DNA of 64,000 nucleotides, taken from Allobosea sp. ASV33 (GTDB lineage: Bacteria > Pseudomonadota > Alphaproteobacteria > Rhizobiales > Beijerinckiaceae). The notes beneath the pieces were generated by a model that had not been told where the DNA came from, did no database searches, and worked only from the letters and a program-made list of their open reading frames with translations. Position 1 is the stretch's first letter. Each line of letters starts with the position of its first letter. Location of the stretch: positions 62,001-126,000 of the forward strand of contig NZ_JAELTI010000001.1 of the NCBI RefSeq assembly GCF_016428755.1, read 5' to 3'. Position numbers and translations under genes: made by a program. This document shows positions 8,628 to 17,338 of this stretch, piece after piece.

Positions 8628-11041
8628 ATCGGCGCCCCCCAGGTCCAATCGAGGATTTCGGGCATGTCCTGGCCGTGGCGGTCGATGTAGCGCTTATGCT
8701 CGACCAGCTTGTCGCGCATCGATTGCTGGATATAGGCGCCCCGGCTGCCCGTCTGCGGCAGCCGATCGATCGCGTCGATTACGAGGTGGAACCGGTCGAG
8801 CTTGTTTTGCACGCGAATGTCGAACGGCGTCGTGATCGTGCCTTCCTCGCAATAGCCGTGAACATGGAGGTTACGATTGGCGCGGTGGTAGGTGAGCTGA
8901 TGGACCAACCCGGGATAGCCATGAAAGCCGACGATCACAGGTCGGTCGCGCGTGAACAAGGCATCGAAATCGCGCTCGCTGAGCCCATGGGGATGCTCTG
9001 CACAAGGCTGGAGCTTCATCAGGTCGACGACATTGACGACACGGACCTTCAACTCGGGAAGATGCTGTCTCAGGATCGATGTCGCAGCCAGGATTTCAAG
9101 CGTCGGCGTGTCGCCGCAACTCGCCATGACGATATCGGGCTCGCCATCCTGATCGTTGCTCGCCCATTGCCATATACCGATGCCCTGGGTGCAGTGCGTG
9201 ATGGCGGCATCGATCGTCAGCCATTGCGGCAGCGCGTGCTTTCCCGCGACGACGACGTTGATGTAATGGCGGCTGCGCAGGCAGTGATCGACCACCGAGA
9301 GCAGGCAGTTGGCGTCGGGCGGAAGATAGACGCGGACGATATCGGCCTTCTTGCTGACGACATGGTCGAGGAAGCCGGGGTCCTGGTGCGTGAAGCCGTT
9401 GTGATCCTGCTGCCAAACATGAGAGGCGAGCAGGATGTTGAGCGAAGCGATATCGCGCCGCCACGGGATTTCATTGGTCACCTTCAGCCATTTGGCATGC
9501 TGGCCGACCATCGAGTCGACGATGCGGATAAAGGCCTCGTAGCTGTTGAAAAGGCCGTGGCGCCCCGTCAGCAGATATCCTTCGAGCCAGCCTTCGCACT
9601 GGTGCTCGCTCAGCATTGCATCGACCACGCGGCCCGCTGGGGCAAGGAACTCGTCCTCGGCTTCGATCAGAGCTTCCCATTGCCGGTTCGCGACCTCGAA
9701 CACGGCGCCGAGCAGGTTCGACAGCGTCTCGTCGGGGCCGAAGATCCGGAAATTGTCGGGGTTCTTCGTCACGATGTCGCGCAGGAACCGGCCAAGTATC
9801 GGCGTGTCGCCGCTGCTGACGGCGCCGGGCGCGGGCACGGTGACCGCATGCGCGCGGAAATCGGGCATCCGGAGGTCGCGCAGCAGCACTCCGCCATTGC
9901 CATGCGGGTTGGCGCCCATTCTACGGTTGCCTTCGGGCGCCAGCGCAGCCAGTTCGGGCACGAGCGCGCCGTCCTGATCGAACAGATCGTCAGGTCCGTA
10001 GGCCTTCATCCAGCTTTCGAGCGCCTGAACATGGCGGGGGTGTGCAGCATCGACGAGGAGCGGCACCTGATGCGAACGGAAGGTGCCTTCGATCTGCAGG
10101 CCGTCGACGGTGTTTGGCCCGGTCCAACCCTTGGGCGAGCGCAGCACGATCATCGGCCAGCGCGGACGCGTCGTGTCATTGTTGTCTTTCGCGTTCTGCT
10201 GAATGGCGCGGATTTCCGCAATCACCGTTTCGATCGTCGCCGCCATCTGCTGGTGCATCACATGCGGATCGTCGCCTTCGACGAAATGCGGCGTCCAGCC
10301 GTTGCCACGGAAGAACTGCTCGATCTCGTCATGGTCGATCCGCGCGAAGATCGTAGGATTGCTGATCTTGAAGCCGTTCAGATGCAGGATCGGGAGAACC
10401 GCGCCGTCGGAGACGGGATCGAGGAACTTGTTGGACTGCCATGCAGTCGCCAGCGGCCCCGTCTCGGCCTCGCCGTCGCCGACCACGCAGGCGACGATCA
10501 GATCGGGATTGTCGAGCGCCGCGCCAAAGGCATGGCTGAGCGAATAGCCGAGCTCTCCCCCCTCATGGATCGAGCCCGGTGTGGTCGGCGCGACATGACT
10601 CGATATGCCGCCGGGAAAAGAAAACTGCGTGAACAGCCGCTTCATGCCGGCTTCGTCCTGCGAGACCTCAGGGAAGAACTCGCTGTACGAGCCTTCTAGA
10701 TAGGTGTTGCCAACGATCGCGGGACCGCCGTGTCCGGGGCCGGCGACGTAGATCATGTTCAGATCGCCCGCGCGGATCGCCCGGTTCAGGTGGACATAAA
10801 TGAAGTTCTGGCCAGGTGTCGTGCCCCAATGCCCGACAACCAGAGGCTTCACATGGTCGAGCGTCAGCGGCACGCGCAGAAGCGGATTGTCGTAGAGATA
10901 CATCTGACCGACCGAGAGATAATTCGCGGCGCGCCAATAGGCATGGGTCAGGCGCAGTTCATCGGCTGCGAGGCAAGGCGTCCGCATCGATGCGAGGTCG
11001 ACAAGGACAGCGCCGTCTCCGGCAAGACTCGAACGGTTCAT
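8624..11041 (-). CDS. xfp: Phosphoketolase (xylulose-5-P/fructose-6-P)
   Basis: An 805-residue thiamine-diphosphate enzyme splitting xylulose 5-phosphate or fructose 6-phosphate with phosphate into acetyl phosphate and an aldose phosphate. The cofactor motif is [13 protein letters not shown] near residue 190, and the family blocks [11 protein letters not shown] and [25 protein letters not shown] text lie near residues 70-115. The length equals full-length bacterial phosphoketolases. It heads the operon phosphoketolase-aldolase-histidine phosphatase-GH130, all joined by short overlaps. A GCTACGTAGATTCC box at 11140-11153 faces it with TAGT at 11106-11109. Acetyl phosphate formation without redox cost fits low-oxygen or stress metabolism. 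No acetate kinase lies nearby. Confidence 0.95.
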   Translation of the reverse strand: MNRSSLAGDGAVLVDLASMRTPCLAADELRLTHAYWRAANYLSVGQMYLYDNPLLRVPLTLDHVKPLVVGHWGTTPGQNFIYVHLNRAIRAGDLNMIYVAGPGHGGPAIVGNTYLEGSYSEFFPEVSQDEAGMKRLFTQFSFPGGISSHVAPTTPGSIHEGGELGYSLSHAFGAALDNPDLIVACVVGDGEAETGPLATAWQSNKFLDPVSDGAVLPILHLNGFKISNPTIFARIDHDEIEQFFRGNGWTPHFVEGDDPHVMHQQMAATIETVIAEIRAIQQNAKDNNDTTRPRWPMIVLRSPKGWTGPNTVDGLQIEGTFRSHQVPLLVDAAHPRHVQALESWMKAYGPDDLFDQDGALVPELAALAPEGNRRMGANPHGNGGVLLRDLRMPDFRAHAVTVPAPGAVSSGDTPILGRFLRDIVTKNPDNFRIFGPDETLSNLLGAVFEVANRQWEALIEAEDEFLAPAGRVVDAMLSEHQCEGWLEGYLLTGRHGLFNSYEAFIRIVDSMVGQHAKWLKVTNEIPWRRDIASLNILLASHVWQQDHNGFTHQDPGFLDHVVSKKADIVRVYLPPDANCLLSVVDHCLRSRHYINVVVAGKHALPQWLTIDAAITHCTQGIGIWQWASNDQDGEPDIVMASCGDTPTLEILAATSILRQHLPELKVRVVNVVDLMKLQPCAEHPHGLSERDFDALFTRDRPVIVGFHGYPGLVHQLTYHRANRNLHVHGYCEEGTITTPFDIRVQNKLDRFHLVIDAIDRLPQTGSRGAYIQQSMRDKLVEHKRYIDRHGQDMPEILDWTWGAPI

Positions 11042-11139
11042 CGCTGCAGCTCCGCGTCATCCGGGGATCGGCGGTATCGCTCGTCACCGAATGAGATTTC
11101 GGCGCACTATCAAGCGACGCCGCCGACCCGGTAAGGATC

Positions 11140-11153
11140 GGAATCTACGTAGC
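11140..11153 (-). promoter_or_regulatory. FixJ-like box C, upstream of the phosphoketolase operon
   Basis: The minus strand reads GCTACGTAGATTCC followed by GATCC, 13 of 14 to consensus. A TAGT tetramer follows 30 bases later (11106-11109), about 65 bases ahead of the start codon. Confidence 0.6.
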
Positions 11154-11214
11154 CAGCGCGATCGGGCAGTTGCCCTGGACCCACCAGGGCGTGGAGCCGG
11201 CGACGCGCCTGCGG

Positions 11215-11475
11215 TCATCTGTCGTCCGCTTCGTCCGACGATGTGCTCCGAGCGTCGTCGACCGACCCCGCATCGGTTTGCGACGCCGCTTCGCGCGACG
11301 GCCGGTGGTTTGATGGATTGTCCTTATACTCGTCGATCTGGACGCCCTTTCCATCGAGGCTTTGGCCGGGTATCCTCTGTGCCTTGTCGCGATTGCTGAG
11401 GATAGAGTCTTTCCTGACCTTCTCGTCGTCGAGCTCGGTCATCGCGCCGGTTCCACTGCTCTGTCCCGCGGGCAT
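11215..11475 (-). CDS. Small hydrophilic protein of unknown function
   Basis: An 86-residue, highly charged protein rich in Asp, Ser, Arg and Lys, with no signal peptide or membrane segment. It begins MPAGQSSGTGAMTELDDEKV, and its composition suggests an unstructured, stress-type small protein. Support for translation is an AAGGAG ribosome site five bases before the ATG at 11475, and its place 63 bases downstream of the PRC-barrel gene in the same direction, separated by a strong hairpin. I recognise no family. Confidence 0.6.
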   Translation of the reverse strand: MPAGQSSGTGAMTELDDEKVRKDSILSNRDKAQRIPGQSLDGKGVQIDEYKDNPSNHRPSREAASQTDAGSVDDARSTSSDEADDR

Positions 11476-11498
11476 CGGTCTACTCCTTCTCGTTGTTC

Positions 11499-11533
11499 AA
11501 GCAGACAGGGCGTCGAAGCGGCCCTGTCTGCTT
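11499..11533 (-). terminator. Strong hairpin after the PRC-barrel gene
   Basis: A 13-bp perfect stem (AAGCAGACAGGGC with GCCCTGTCTGCTT) and a 9-base loop begin a few bases after the PRC-barrel stop. No clear T run follows on the minus strand, so this may be a partial terminator or an mRNA 3'-end stabiliser rather than a classical terminator. Confidence 0.55.
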
Positions 11534-11538
11534 CGGCT

Positions 11539-11928
11539 TCAGTAGGTGTAGGAATAGTTCGGCAGGGCCTTGAGCGAATCCCTGCTTCCGCCATTCAGCG
11601 TGATGCGACCGTCGACGACGGTGAGCGCGGACGCCGCCACGACGACATGCTGCTTGGCCATCCCGAGGAAGCCGCCGACTGACAGGACGGCGTAAGGGAC
11701 GCTATCCTTGGAGGTAACGATCAAGTCGTCGACTTTGCTGATGTTCTCCTTGGCATCGTTGTACACAGTGGCGCCAACGAGCTTTGACGAACGGTAGCCC
11801 GTCGCCAATGTCATCGGGTTGATTTCCGTCAGCGCGACGGTCTGCTTGGCGCCTTGCGCAAAGGCCGGCATTGCGGCCGAGGCGATCAGGAGCGCGGTCG
11901 CGGCGATGAGTGTGGTCGAGCGTTTCAT
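11539..11928 (-). CDS. Secreted PRC-barrel domain protein
   Basis: A 129-residue protein. The N-terminus is a Sec signal (MKRSTTLIAATALLIASAAMPAFAQG) with likely cleavage after AFA near residue 23. The rest resembles a single PRC-barrel domain, with strands around SSKLVGATVYNDAKENIS and DDLIVTSKDSVPYAVLSVGG. Such periplasmic PRC-barrel proteins are common among alphaproteobacterial stress genes with no defined reaction. The start at 11928 is chosen because it begins the signal peptide; a longer frame to 12036 adds unrelated residues. A weaker FixJ-like box at 12118-12131 faces the gene. Confidence 0.82.
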   Translation of the reverse strand: MKRSTTLIAATALLIASAAMPAFAQGAKQTVALTEINPMTLATGYRSSKLVGATVYNDAKENISKVDDLIVTSKDSVPYAVLSVGGFLGMAKQHVVVAASALTVVDGRITLNGGSRDSLKALPNYSYTY

Positions 11929-12117
11929 GGCGGTGTCTTTCGTCAGGGAGGATCGTGAGACCGAGACCTGTCGGCAAGAGAGCGCGACCGTGTCTCCAGG
12001 CTCGATCGGCGAGTGCCTTCGAGTGCGACAATCCACGAAGCAGAAGCTTCATAAATTTACTCGTTCTCTAAGCTACGAATGAAGGCTATCGCCTTTTCTT
12101 GCTGGCGAAACAGGATC

Positions 12118-12131
12118 GGAAAGTACTCATC
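12118..12131 (-). promoter_or_regulatory. FixJ-like box D, upstream of the PRC-barrel gene
   Basis: The minus strand reads GATGAGTACTTTCC and then GATCC, as after box C. Ten of 14 bases match. TAGC lies 29 bases downstream at 12085-12088. It is back to back with box E, which serves the divergent BON gene. Confidence 0.42.
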
Positions 12132-12232
12132 GCCTTATCGGCTGAGGATGGATCAGTCATTCAGATGCGCTTACCGGCGCTCTACTTCACCACGCCCCAT
12201 GACAGCGGCCTCCGCGGGCCCGAATTTTGCGA

Positions 12233-12246
12233 ATTGGGTAGTTTCC
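12233..12246 (+). promoter_or_regulatory. FixJ-like box E, upstream of the first BON gene
   Basis: It reads ATTGGGTAGTTTCC then GAG. Eleven of 14 bases match, including the GTAGTTTCC core. TAAC at 12275-12278 is 28 bases downstream, and the gene starts about 59 bases after that. Confidence 0.55.
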
Positions 12247-12336
12247 GAGCCTATCGATGCAAGATCGGGCTCCATAACGATGCTCGGGATGACGCCATTC
12301 GACGTCGTCCTCATCATCGCAACACCGGAGAACGAC

Positions 12337-12984
12337 ATGTTCGACGACAAAAGTTTGAAGCAGGCTATCCTCGACGAATTGCAGTGGGAGCCGAGCGTGA
12401 ATGCGGCCCATATCGGCGTCACGGCCCACAACGGCGTGGTCACGCTCACGGGCCATGTCGAGAGTTACACCGAAAAGCTCGCGGCCGAGAAGGCCGCTCG
12501 TCGGGTGAACGACGTCAAGGCAGTGGCCGAGGAAATCGAGGTCCAACTGCCCTTCAGCGTCAAGCACGGCGACGAGGAGATCGCGGCCGCCGCGCTCGAC
12601 CGCCTGAAGTGGGATTCGAGCATTCCGACGGGCGCCGTCAAGGTAAAGGTCGAAAAGGGCTGGGTCACGCTGACCGGCCAGATCGACTGGCACTATCAGG
12701 CGGCATCGGCCGTGAGCGCCATTCGCGGCCTCTGGGGCGTCATCGGCGTGTCCGATCTGATCACCGTCAAGCCCAGGCCGAATACCTCGGCCATTCGCGA
12801 GAACATCCTCAAGGCGCTGGACAGGTCGTGGTTCGATCCCGCCACCATCAACGTGACCGCGAAGGGCGGCGAGGTGAAACTCACAGGCACCGTCAACAGC
12901 TGGTACGAGCGAGACGAGGCAGGTTCGGCCGCCTGGGCCGCTCCCGGAACGACGTCGGTCGACAACGCGATCCACGTCGGCTGA
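12337..12984 (+). CDS. Three-BON-domain protein
   Basis: A 215-residue protein with three consecutive BON domains, each with the hydrophobic-strand pattern and a G[VH]V-type turn: residues about 3-70 (VTAHNGVVTLTGHV), 78-145 (VEKGWVTLTGQIDW) and 150-212 (AKGGEVKLTGTVNSW). BON domains are thought to bind phospholipid or other hydrophobic ligands, and multi-BON proteins without signal peptides are typical stress-induced genes. There is no signal sequence here. The ATG at 12337 has a GGAG ribosome site; the frame is open further upstream but without family similarity. A paralogue lies at 18673. A GC hairpin follows at 12997-13023. Confidence 0.9.
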   Translation: MFDDKSLKQAILDELQWEPSVNAAHIGVTAHNGVVTLTGHVESYTEKLAAEKAARRVNDVKAVAEEIEVQLPFSVKHGDEEIAAAALDRLKWDSSIPTGAVKVKVEKGWVTLTGQIDWHYQAASAVSAIRGLWGVIGVSDLITVKPRPNTSAIRENILKALDRSWFDPATINVTAKGGEVKLTGTVNSWYERDEAGSAAWAAPGTTSVDNAIHVG

Positions 12985-12996
12985 CACCGAGACGCT

Positions 12997-13023
12997 CCCC
13001 CTGCCGGCGGTCCGCCGGCGGGG
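12997..13023 (+). terminator. GC-rich hairpin after the first BON gene
   Basis: Left arm CCCCCTGCCGGCGG pairs with right arm CCGCCGGCGGGG over about 12 bp with a 1-base loop and one bulge. It lies just after the BON stop. No T run follows. Confidence 0.5.
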
Positions 13024-13100
13024 AATGGACAGGCCGACCGTGCCCCTTTGCGAGATCACCATGGGTCAACCCAGATCGACGAGCCGCCCCTTGCTCCGCC

Positions 13101-13334
13101 ATGAACAGCGCCCTGCTCGACGCCCGCTGGATGGGCGAGGCCGGATTGTCGGGCATTATGATGATGGATAATGCGGGTGCATCGGTCGCCCGCGAGACCA
13201 TCGCGCGCTGGGCGCCCTGCCCGGTCGCCGCCCTGTACGGCTCCGGCAACAGTGGCGGCGACGGCTTCGTCGCCGCAATTGCCGTGGATGCGCTGGGCGG
13301 AACAGGCCTCTGCCCCGCCATCCCAGACCCCTAA
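13101..13334 (+). pseudogene. NAD(P)H-hydrate epimerase (NnrE/YjeF-N) N-terminal fragment
   Basis: A 77-codon frame opens with an alpha-helical segment ending in MMMDNAGASVARETI and continues to VAALYGSGNSGGDGFVAAIAVDALG. The GSGNSGGDGFVAA block matches the nucleotide-binding GxGNNGGDG motif of the epimerase that repairs hydrated NADH and NADPH. The real domain needs about 200 residues, so this is only its first third, ending abruptly at CPAIPDP. No continuation in another frame is seen before the DUF3775 gene. It is best read as a deletion remnant. Confidence 0.7.
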
Positions 13335-13405
13335 CGGAAAGCAACTCTTCGACGGCGCAGCCCACGCGCCCTGCACGCACCCGGCTCTCGCCATAAGCTT
13401 TGCGG

Positions 13406-13819
13406 TCACTCGGGATTCAAATCCTCGCAGGTCTCGCCGAAAAGGAAGAGCCCCTCCTCGAGGCAATCGGAAACGAGCGGCATTCCCATCAGATAGGCGG
13501 CCGTACGGGTATTATGGGCACAGCGTGCGTCGGCCAGCAGCCGGCTCCACTCGGTGAGGTCGCCATCCCCGCGGCCGAGCCAGGCGAGCGCGACGAGCTC
13601 GATCTGCTCGTCGATGTCGAGGTCGTGGATGAAGCGCTTGAGCTCATGCTCGACTGGATCGTGTCGGTCGTCCTCCAGAACATCGACCATGCCATCGTCG
13701 CTGGCATTCGAGCCGGAATCCGGATCGGTCACGCCTTCCTTCCCGTCGAACTGGCGTGCTTTGGACAGAATGAAGCAGACCTTGCGGGTCGCAATACCCA
13801 GATCAGGTCTATGGGTCAT
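13406..13819 (-). CDS. DUF3775 domain protein
   Basis: A 137-residue cytosolic protein. It matches from memory the DUF3775 pattern: an early VCFILSKARQF, a mid-region acidic DVLEDDRHDPVEHELKRFI, the block LDIDEQIELVALAWLGRG near residue 80, and TAAYLMGMPLVSDCLEEGL near the C-terminus. The family is frequent in Hyphomicrobiales and has no known function. It is monocistronic here, flanked by the epimerase fragment on one side and an untranslated stretch on the other. Confidence 0.8.
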   Translation of the reverse strand: MTHRPDLGIATRKVCFILSKARQFDGKEGVTDPDSGSNASDDGMVDVLEDDRHDPVEHELKRFIHDLDIDEQIELVALAWLGRGDGDLTEWSRLLADARCAHNTRTAAYLMGMPLVSDCLEEGLFLFGETCEDLNPE

Positions 13820-14212
13820 GATTTTCTCCGGATCAGGGGCGGCGTTGCAAAAGGGTATGCTGCTCCGCCAGGTCGGGCGATGGGCTCGGCGAACCGGGCC
13901 AAGCTCCGCCCGTTTGGGCGCTCAGTTTCGCGTTCGTGTGGCTTCGCCCGCGCACGAAGGCTTGACCTCGACGCCGGTGATCCGGGGGGCCTGGCAGCGC
14001 AGTCCGTCGAGATCTTGTCCTCCGTGCCTCCGCGATCGATTTGGCAGCCACGACCTCCGCGGAGGTCTGTGCGTCTGCCGCGTCGGGCTTGCAGGCGAGC
14101 GCGCCCATATTGACCGGCTGAGCCCCGTCGGAAAGGTTCGGAAAACCCCCATGACGCCCGCCAGATCCACTGCAGCTGCGCACATCGAGGAGTGATGCTG
14201 CCCCTCCGCGGA
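13820..14212 (-). other. Gap with a possible frameshifted remnant
   Basis: No intact gene is supported. On the minus strand the codon pattern moves from one frame (reading MGALACKPDAADAQTSAEVV near 14112-14050) to another (GGQDLDGLRCQAPRITGVEV near 14020-13960, stop at 13922). That looks like a small secreted-protein gene with one frameshift, which I do not recognise. Confidence 0.25.
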
Positions 14213-14226
14213 GCTGCGTAGTTCCC
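14213..14226 (+). promoter_or_regulatory. FixJ-like box F, upstream of the aldo/keto reductase
   Basis: It reads GCTGCGTAGTTCCC, 13 of 14 to consensus, followed by GGGG instead of the usual GA. The nearest TA element is TATG at 14258, 31 bases downstream. The gene starts 170 bases beyond the box. Confidence 0.55.
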
Positions 14227-14394
14227 GGGGCTAGCGGTTCCAGCCCGTCACTGGCCCTATGCCTGTCGCAAGCGTGGCCAACTTCCCAAATCCCGGGTTC
14301 GCCATGCCGTTCGCCGGTCCCTTACGCGCAGGATACGCCGCATGCGCGGCGATACCCGGCACCTTCTTCCGGCATTTATTCAAGGAAGCTCGAC

Positions 14395-15273
14395 GTGGCC
14401 AAACTCGATGCCGGCAAGTCCGGCACTTTCAAGATCGGCAGCGAGATCGCGATCAACCGCCTCGGCTTCGGTGCGATGCGGCTGACCGGAAAGGGCATCT
14501 GGGGCAACCCGGATGACCACGACGAATGCCTTGCGACCCTGAAGCGCCTGCCCGAACTCGGTGTGAACTTCATCGACACCGCCGATTCCTACGGACCCGA
14601 CGTCTCCGAACGTCTGATCCACAAGGCGCTTCATCCCTATCGCGATATTCTCGTCGCCACCAAGGCGGGCCTCGTGCGGGGTGGTCCCGATATCTGGCAG
14701 CCGCTCGGCCGGCCGGAGTATCTGCGACAGCAGGCCTTGATGAGCCTTCGCTTTCTCGGCGTGGAGCAGATCGGATTGTGGCAGTTGCACCGGATCGACC
14801 GCGGCGTCCCGCGCGATGAGCAGTTCGGCGCGATCAAGTCGCTGCTCGACGACGGCCTCATCCGGCATGCCGGGCTCAGCGAGGTCTCGGTCGAGGAGAT
14901 CGAGGCGGCGCGCGCCGTGTTCCCGGTCTCCACCGTGCAGAACCGCTACAACCTGATCGACCGGACGAGCGAGGCCGTGCTGACCTATTGCGAAACGCGC
15001 GGCATCGGGTTCATCCCTTGGTATCCGCTGGCCGCGGGCAAACTGGAGAAGCCGGGCTCGCTCCTGGACGGCATCGCCAAGACGCACCGCGCTACGCCCG
15101 GGCAGATCGCTTTGGCTTGGCTTTTAAACCGGAGCGATGTGCTCTTGCCCATCCCCGGGACGTCGCATGTCGCGCATCTGGAGGAGAACGTGGCTGCAGC
15201 CAGCATCGCGCTGTCGCCCGAGGAATTCGCAGCGCTGGACGTGGCGGGAATAGCTGTCTTCGAGAACCATTGA
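14395..15273 (+). CDS. Aldo/keto reductase family oxidoreductase
   Basis: A 292-residue NADPH-dependent oxidoreductase with a TIM-barrel fold. The catalytic Tyr is in [14 protein letters not shown] near residue 62, the Lys in VATKAG near residue 87, and the His in LWQLHRIDR near residue 127. NRYNLIDR and the C-terminal [16 protein letters not shown] carry the cofactor-phosphate site. The GTG start at 14395 has an AGGAAG ribosome site. It is similar in layout to pyridoxal and YajO-type reductases that detoxify aldehydes. The next gene begins 5 bases after the stop, so the three genes to 16830 are likely one transcript under box F. Confidence 0.9.
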   Translation: MAKLDAGKSGTFKIGSEIAINRLGFGAMRLTGKGIWGNPDDHDECLATLKRLPELGVNFIDTADSYGPDVSERLIHKALHPYRDILVATKAGLVRGGPDIWQPLGRPEYLRQQALMSLRFLGVEQIGLWQLHRIDRGVPRDEQFGAIKSLLDDGLIRHAGLSEVSVEEIEAARAVFPVSTVQNRYNLIDRTSEAVLTYCETRGIGFIPWYPLAAGKLEKPGSLLDGIAKTHRATPGQIALAWLLNRSDVLLPIPGTSHVAHLEENVAAASIALSPEEFAALDVAGIAVFENH

Positions 15274-15277
15274 TGCA

Positions 15278-15979
15278 ATGACGCGGCTCAAAACCCATCA
15301 CGAACACCATGTTACCGGACGGCTCGGCTGGCTTCGCGCCGCCGTGCTTGGCGCCAATGATGGCGTACTCTCGACCTCCAGCCTGATTATCGGCGTCGCC
15401 AGCGCCGGAGGTAACGCAAACAGCATTCTCAATGCTGGCGTCTCGGGTCTCGTCGCCGGCGCCATGTCGATGGCGGCCGGCGAATATGTCTCGGTCAGTT
15501 CGCAGGCCGATTCCGAGAATGCCGACCTCGCTCGCGAGCGGAAGGAACTGCACGACGATGCTGTCGGGGAGCTGGCCGAACTGACCAATATCTATGTGAG
15601 CCGCGGGCTGAACCGGCGTCTTGCCATCGAGGTCGCCACGTCGCTGATGGCGCATGATCCGCTGGGCGCCCATGCCAGGGACGAGCTTGGCCTGTCGACC
15701 GCAACCGCCGCGCAGCCGGTCCAGGCGGCGCTGTCCTCGGCGGCCGCTTTTGCCGTCGGGGCCATCGTGCCCGTCGGCATTGCCCTCATCGCTCCGGCAC
15801 ACCTTCTTGTGGCGTCCGTATCGATCGCTTCGCTGGTGTTCCTGGCCATCCTGGGCGCTGTCGGCGCAAGGGTCGGCGGCGCGCCGACAGGAATTGCCGC
15901 GATCCGTGTCACATTCTGGGGCGCGTTCGCGATGGCCGTCACGGCCGGCATCGGCGCCCTGTTTGGAACGCGGGTCTGA
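15278..15979 (+). CDS. VIT1/CCC1 family membrane transporter
   Basis: A 233-residue inner-membrane protein. The first helix block contains GWLRAAVLGANDGVLSTSSLIIGV, followed by AGAMSMAAGEYVSVSSQ, both signatures of the VIT family that moves iron or manganese. A cytosolic acidic helix stretch (EDLARERKELHDD-like, near residues 75-130) is the metal-binding linker. Three C-terminal hydrophobic segments end at GALFGTRV. In bacteria these proteins are thought to export or store Fe/Mn. It is coupled to the following ATPase through TGATG-type overlap, an unusual partnering. Confidence 0.9.
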   Translation: MTRLKTHHEHHVTGRLGWLRAAVLGANDGVLSTSSLIIGVASAGGNANSILNAGVSGLVAGAMSMAAGEYVSVSSQADSENADLARERKELHDDAVGELAELTNIYVSRGLNRRLAIEVATSLMAHDPLGAHARDELGLSTATAAQPVQAALSSAAAFAVGAIVPVGIALIAPAHLLVASVSIASLVFLAILGAVGARVGGAPTGIAAIRVTFWGAFAMAVTAGIGALFGTRV

Positions 15980-16830
15980 TGGGCTCGGTCGAGAAAGCTT
16001 CTTTTCCCAAACCGGCATCCAACGCGGCAGCTCTTGGTCTCGACCATCCCGTCGTCGTGATAGAGAAAAGCCCGCGGGACATCGCCATCGGCGTTCGCGA
16101 TCTCGTCGTCGGATTTGGCGACAGGATCATTCTGAACCACCTCGACTTGGATGTCTGTCGCGGCGAGATTCTCGGTGTCATCGGCGCGTCCGGTTCGGGA
16201 AAGTCGGTCCTCACCCGTGCGATCCTGGGCCTGCTTCCAAAGCGCGAAGGACACATCGAAGTTTTCGGCGAGGACGTCGATAAAATCTCGGCTGACGCGA
16301 CCAGGCTGCTGGAACGCAGATGCGGCGTCATGTTTCAAAATGGCGCGCTGTTTTCCTCATTGACGGTGAAGGAAAATATCCAGTTCCCGATGCGCGAGCA
16401 TTCGCAGCTGTCACACGATCTTCTCGGACGGATGGCGATGCTAAAGATCGAGATGGTGGGACTGCCGGCCGATGCGGCCGACAAATCGCCAGCAGAGCTC
16501 TCCGGGGGGATGACCAAGCGAGCAGCGCTTGCCCGCGCGCTGGCGCTCGACCCGCAGATCCTCTTCCTGGATGAGCCGACCTCGGGGCTGGACCCGATCG
16601 GGGCTGCAGAATTCGATGTCCTGATCGGCAATCTGCGCAAGACGCTCGACATGACCGTGTTCATGGTCACCCACGATCTCGATAGCCTGCATCAGATCTG
16701 CGACAGGGTTGCGGCGATCGCCGATGGGAGGGTGATCGCGATAGGTCCGATCGAGACGATGCTCACGTCGAACGACCGATGGCTGCATGCCTATTTCAAT
16801 GGCGTTCGCGGGCGGCCGGGTCGCGCCTGA
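15979..16830 (+). CDS. MlaF-type ABC transporter ATPase
   Basis: A 283-residue ATPase whose start overlaps the preceding stop by one base. Walker A is GASGSGKSV near residue 73, the signature is LSGGMTKRAALARALA near 174, and Walker B is ILFLDEPTSGLDPIGAAEFD near 195. The GGMxKRxxLARA signature and TSGLDPI are the mark of MlaF/Ttg2A ATPases that move phospholipid between membranes. No MlaE permease, MlaD or MlaC lies nearby, so it is an orphan that must pair with a permease elsewhere. An N-terminal extension of about 30 residues precedes the domain. Confidence 0.9.
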   Translation: MGSVEKASFPKPASNAAALGLDHPVVVIEKSPRDIAIGVRDLVVGFGDRIILNHLDLDVCRGEILGVIGASGSGKSVLTRAILGLLPKREGHIEVFGEDVDKISADATRLLERRCGVMFQNGALFSSLTVKENIQFPMREHSQLSHDLLGRMAMLKIEMVGLPADAADKSPAELSGGMTKRAALARALALDPQILFLDEPTSGLDPIGAAEFDVLIGNLRKTLDMTVFMVTHDLDSLHQICDRVAAIADGRVIAIGPIETMLTSNDRWLHAYFNGVRGRPGRA

Positions 16831-16843
16831 CCGCGCTCCGCAG

Positions 16844-16861
16844 GGCCGACGATCGTCGGCC
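16844..16861. promoter_or_regulatory. Perfect 18-bp palindrome
   Basis: GGCCGACGATCGTCGGCC is fully self-complementary. It sits 13 bases after the ATPase stop and two bases before box G. It could fold as a terminator-like hairpin (no T run) or act as an operator for a dimeric protein next to the FixJ-like box. Confidence 0.45.
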
Positions 16862-16863
16862 GC

Positions 16864-16877
16864 CTTGCGTATTTTCC
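16864..16877 (+). promoter_or_regulatory. FixJ-like box G, upstream of the cytochrome c pair
   Basis: It reads CTTGCGTATTTTCC then GAT, 11 of 14 to consensus. TAAC at 16906-16909 is 28 bases downstream, 43 bases ahead of the start codon. Confidence 0.52.
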
Positions 16878-16951
16878 GATGCTCTCGCACGGCGTTTAGA
16901 CCGCCTAACATCTCAATCGATGTTGCAGCAGCAAAGTGATCGCGCGCAAAG

Positions 16952-17338
16952 ATGGCTCTTCGACAGATGGCTCACCAAGGCCTCGTCATTCTCGGATTCG
17001 CGATGGCGACGATCGGCGCGAGCATGCCCGGCCGCGCGATGCCGGCGGATGCGCAGCGCCCTGAGAATGCGGAGAGCGCCGAAATCGGCCACAAGGTGGC
17101 CGAGCGCCTTTGCAGCGGCTGTCATGCCATCGGACGCGACGGCGAGAGCCCTAATCCCAAATCACCACGGTTTCCGCTCATCGCGGAGCGCTACCGTGAC
17201 GACAATCCGGCATCGGTTCTGATCGACGGAACGGTCGTCAAGCATCCCGGCATGCCGGAATTCCAGCTCCTCGAAAACGAGACCGATGGCCTGGTCGCCT
17301 ACATCCGGCGCATCTCGCGGAAATGGACGCCCAAATGA
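16952..17338 (+). CDS. Small c-type cytochrome (exported)
   Basis: A 128-residue protein with an N-terminal hydrophobic export signal (residues about 9-30, ending near GRAMPADA) and one haem-attachment motif CSGCH near residue 54. The methionine ligand is probably in KHPGMPEFQL near residue 98, followed by the C-terminal helix TDGLVAYIRRIS typical of small class I cytochromes. It would carry electrons in the periplasm, perhaps to a high-affinity oxidase or a dehydrogenase. It overlaps the next cytochrome gene by ATGA. Confidence 0.85.
   Translation: MALRQMAHQGLVILGFAMATIGASMPGRAMPADAQRPENAESAEIGHKVAERLCSGCHAIGRDGESPNPKSPRFPLIAERYRDDNPASVLIDGTVVKHPGMPEFQLLENETDGLVAYIRRISRKWTPK

Noticed and set aside
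8675-10699. 674-codon open frame on the plus strand
   Set aside because: It is the antisense of the phosphoketolase gene, has no ribosome site or domain, and comes from GC-rich codon bias.
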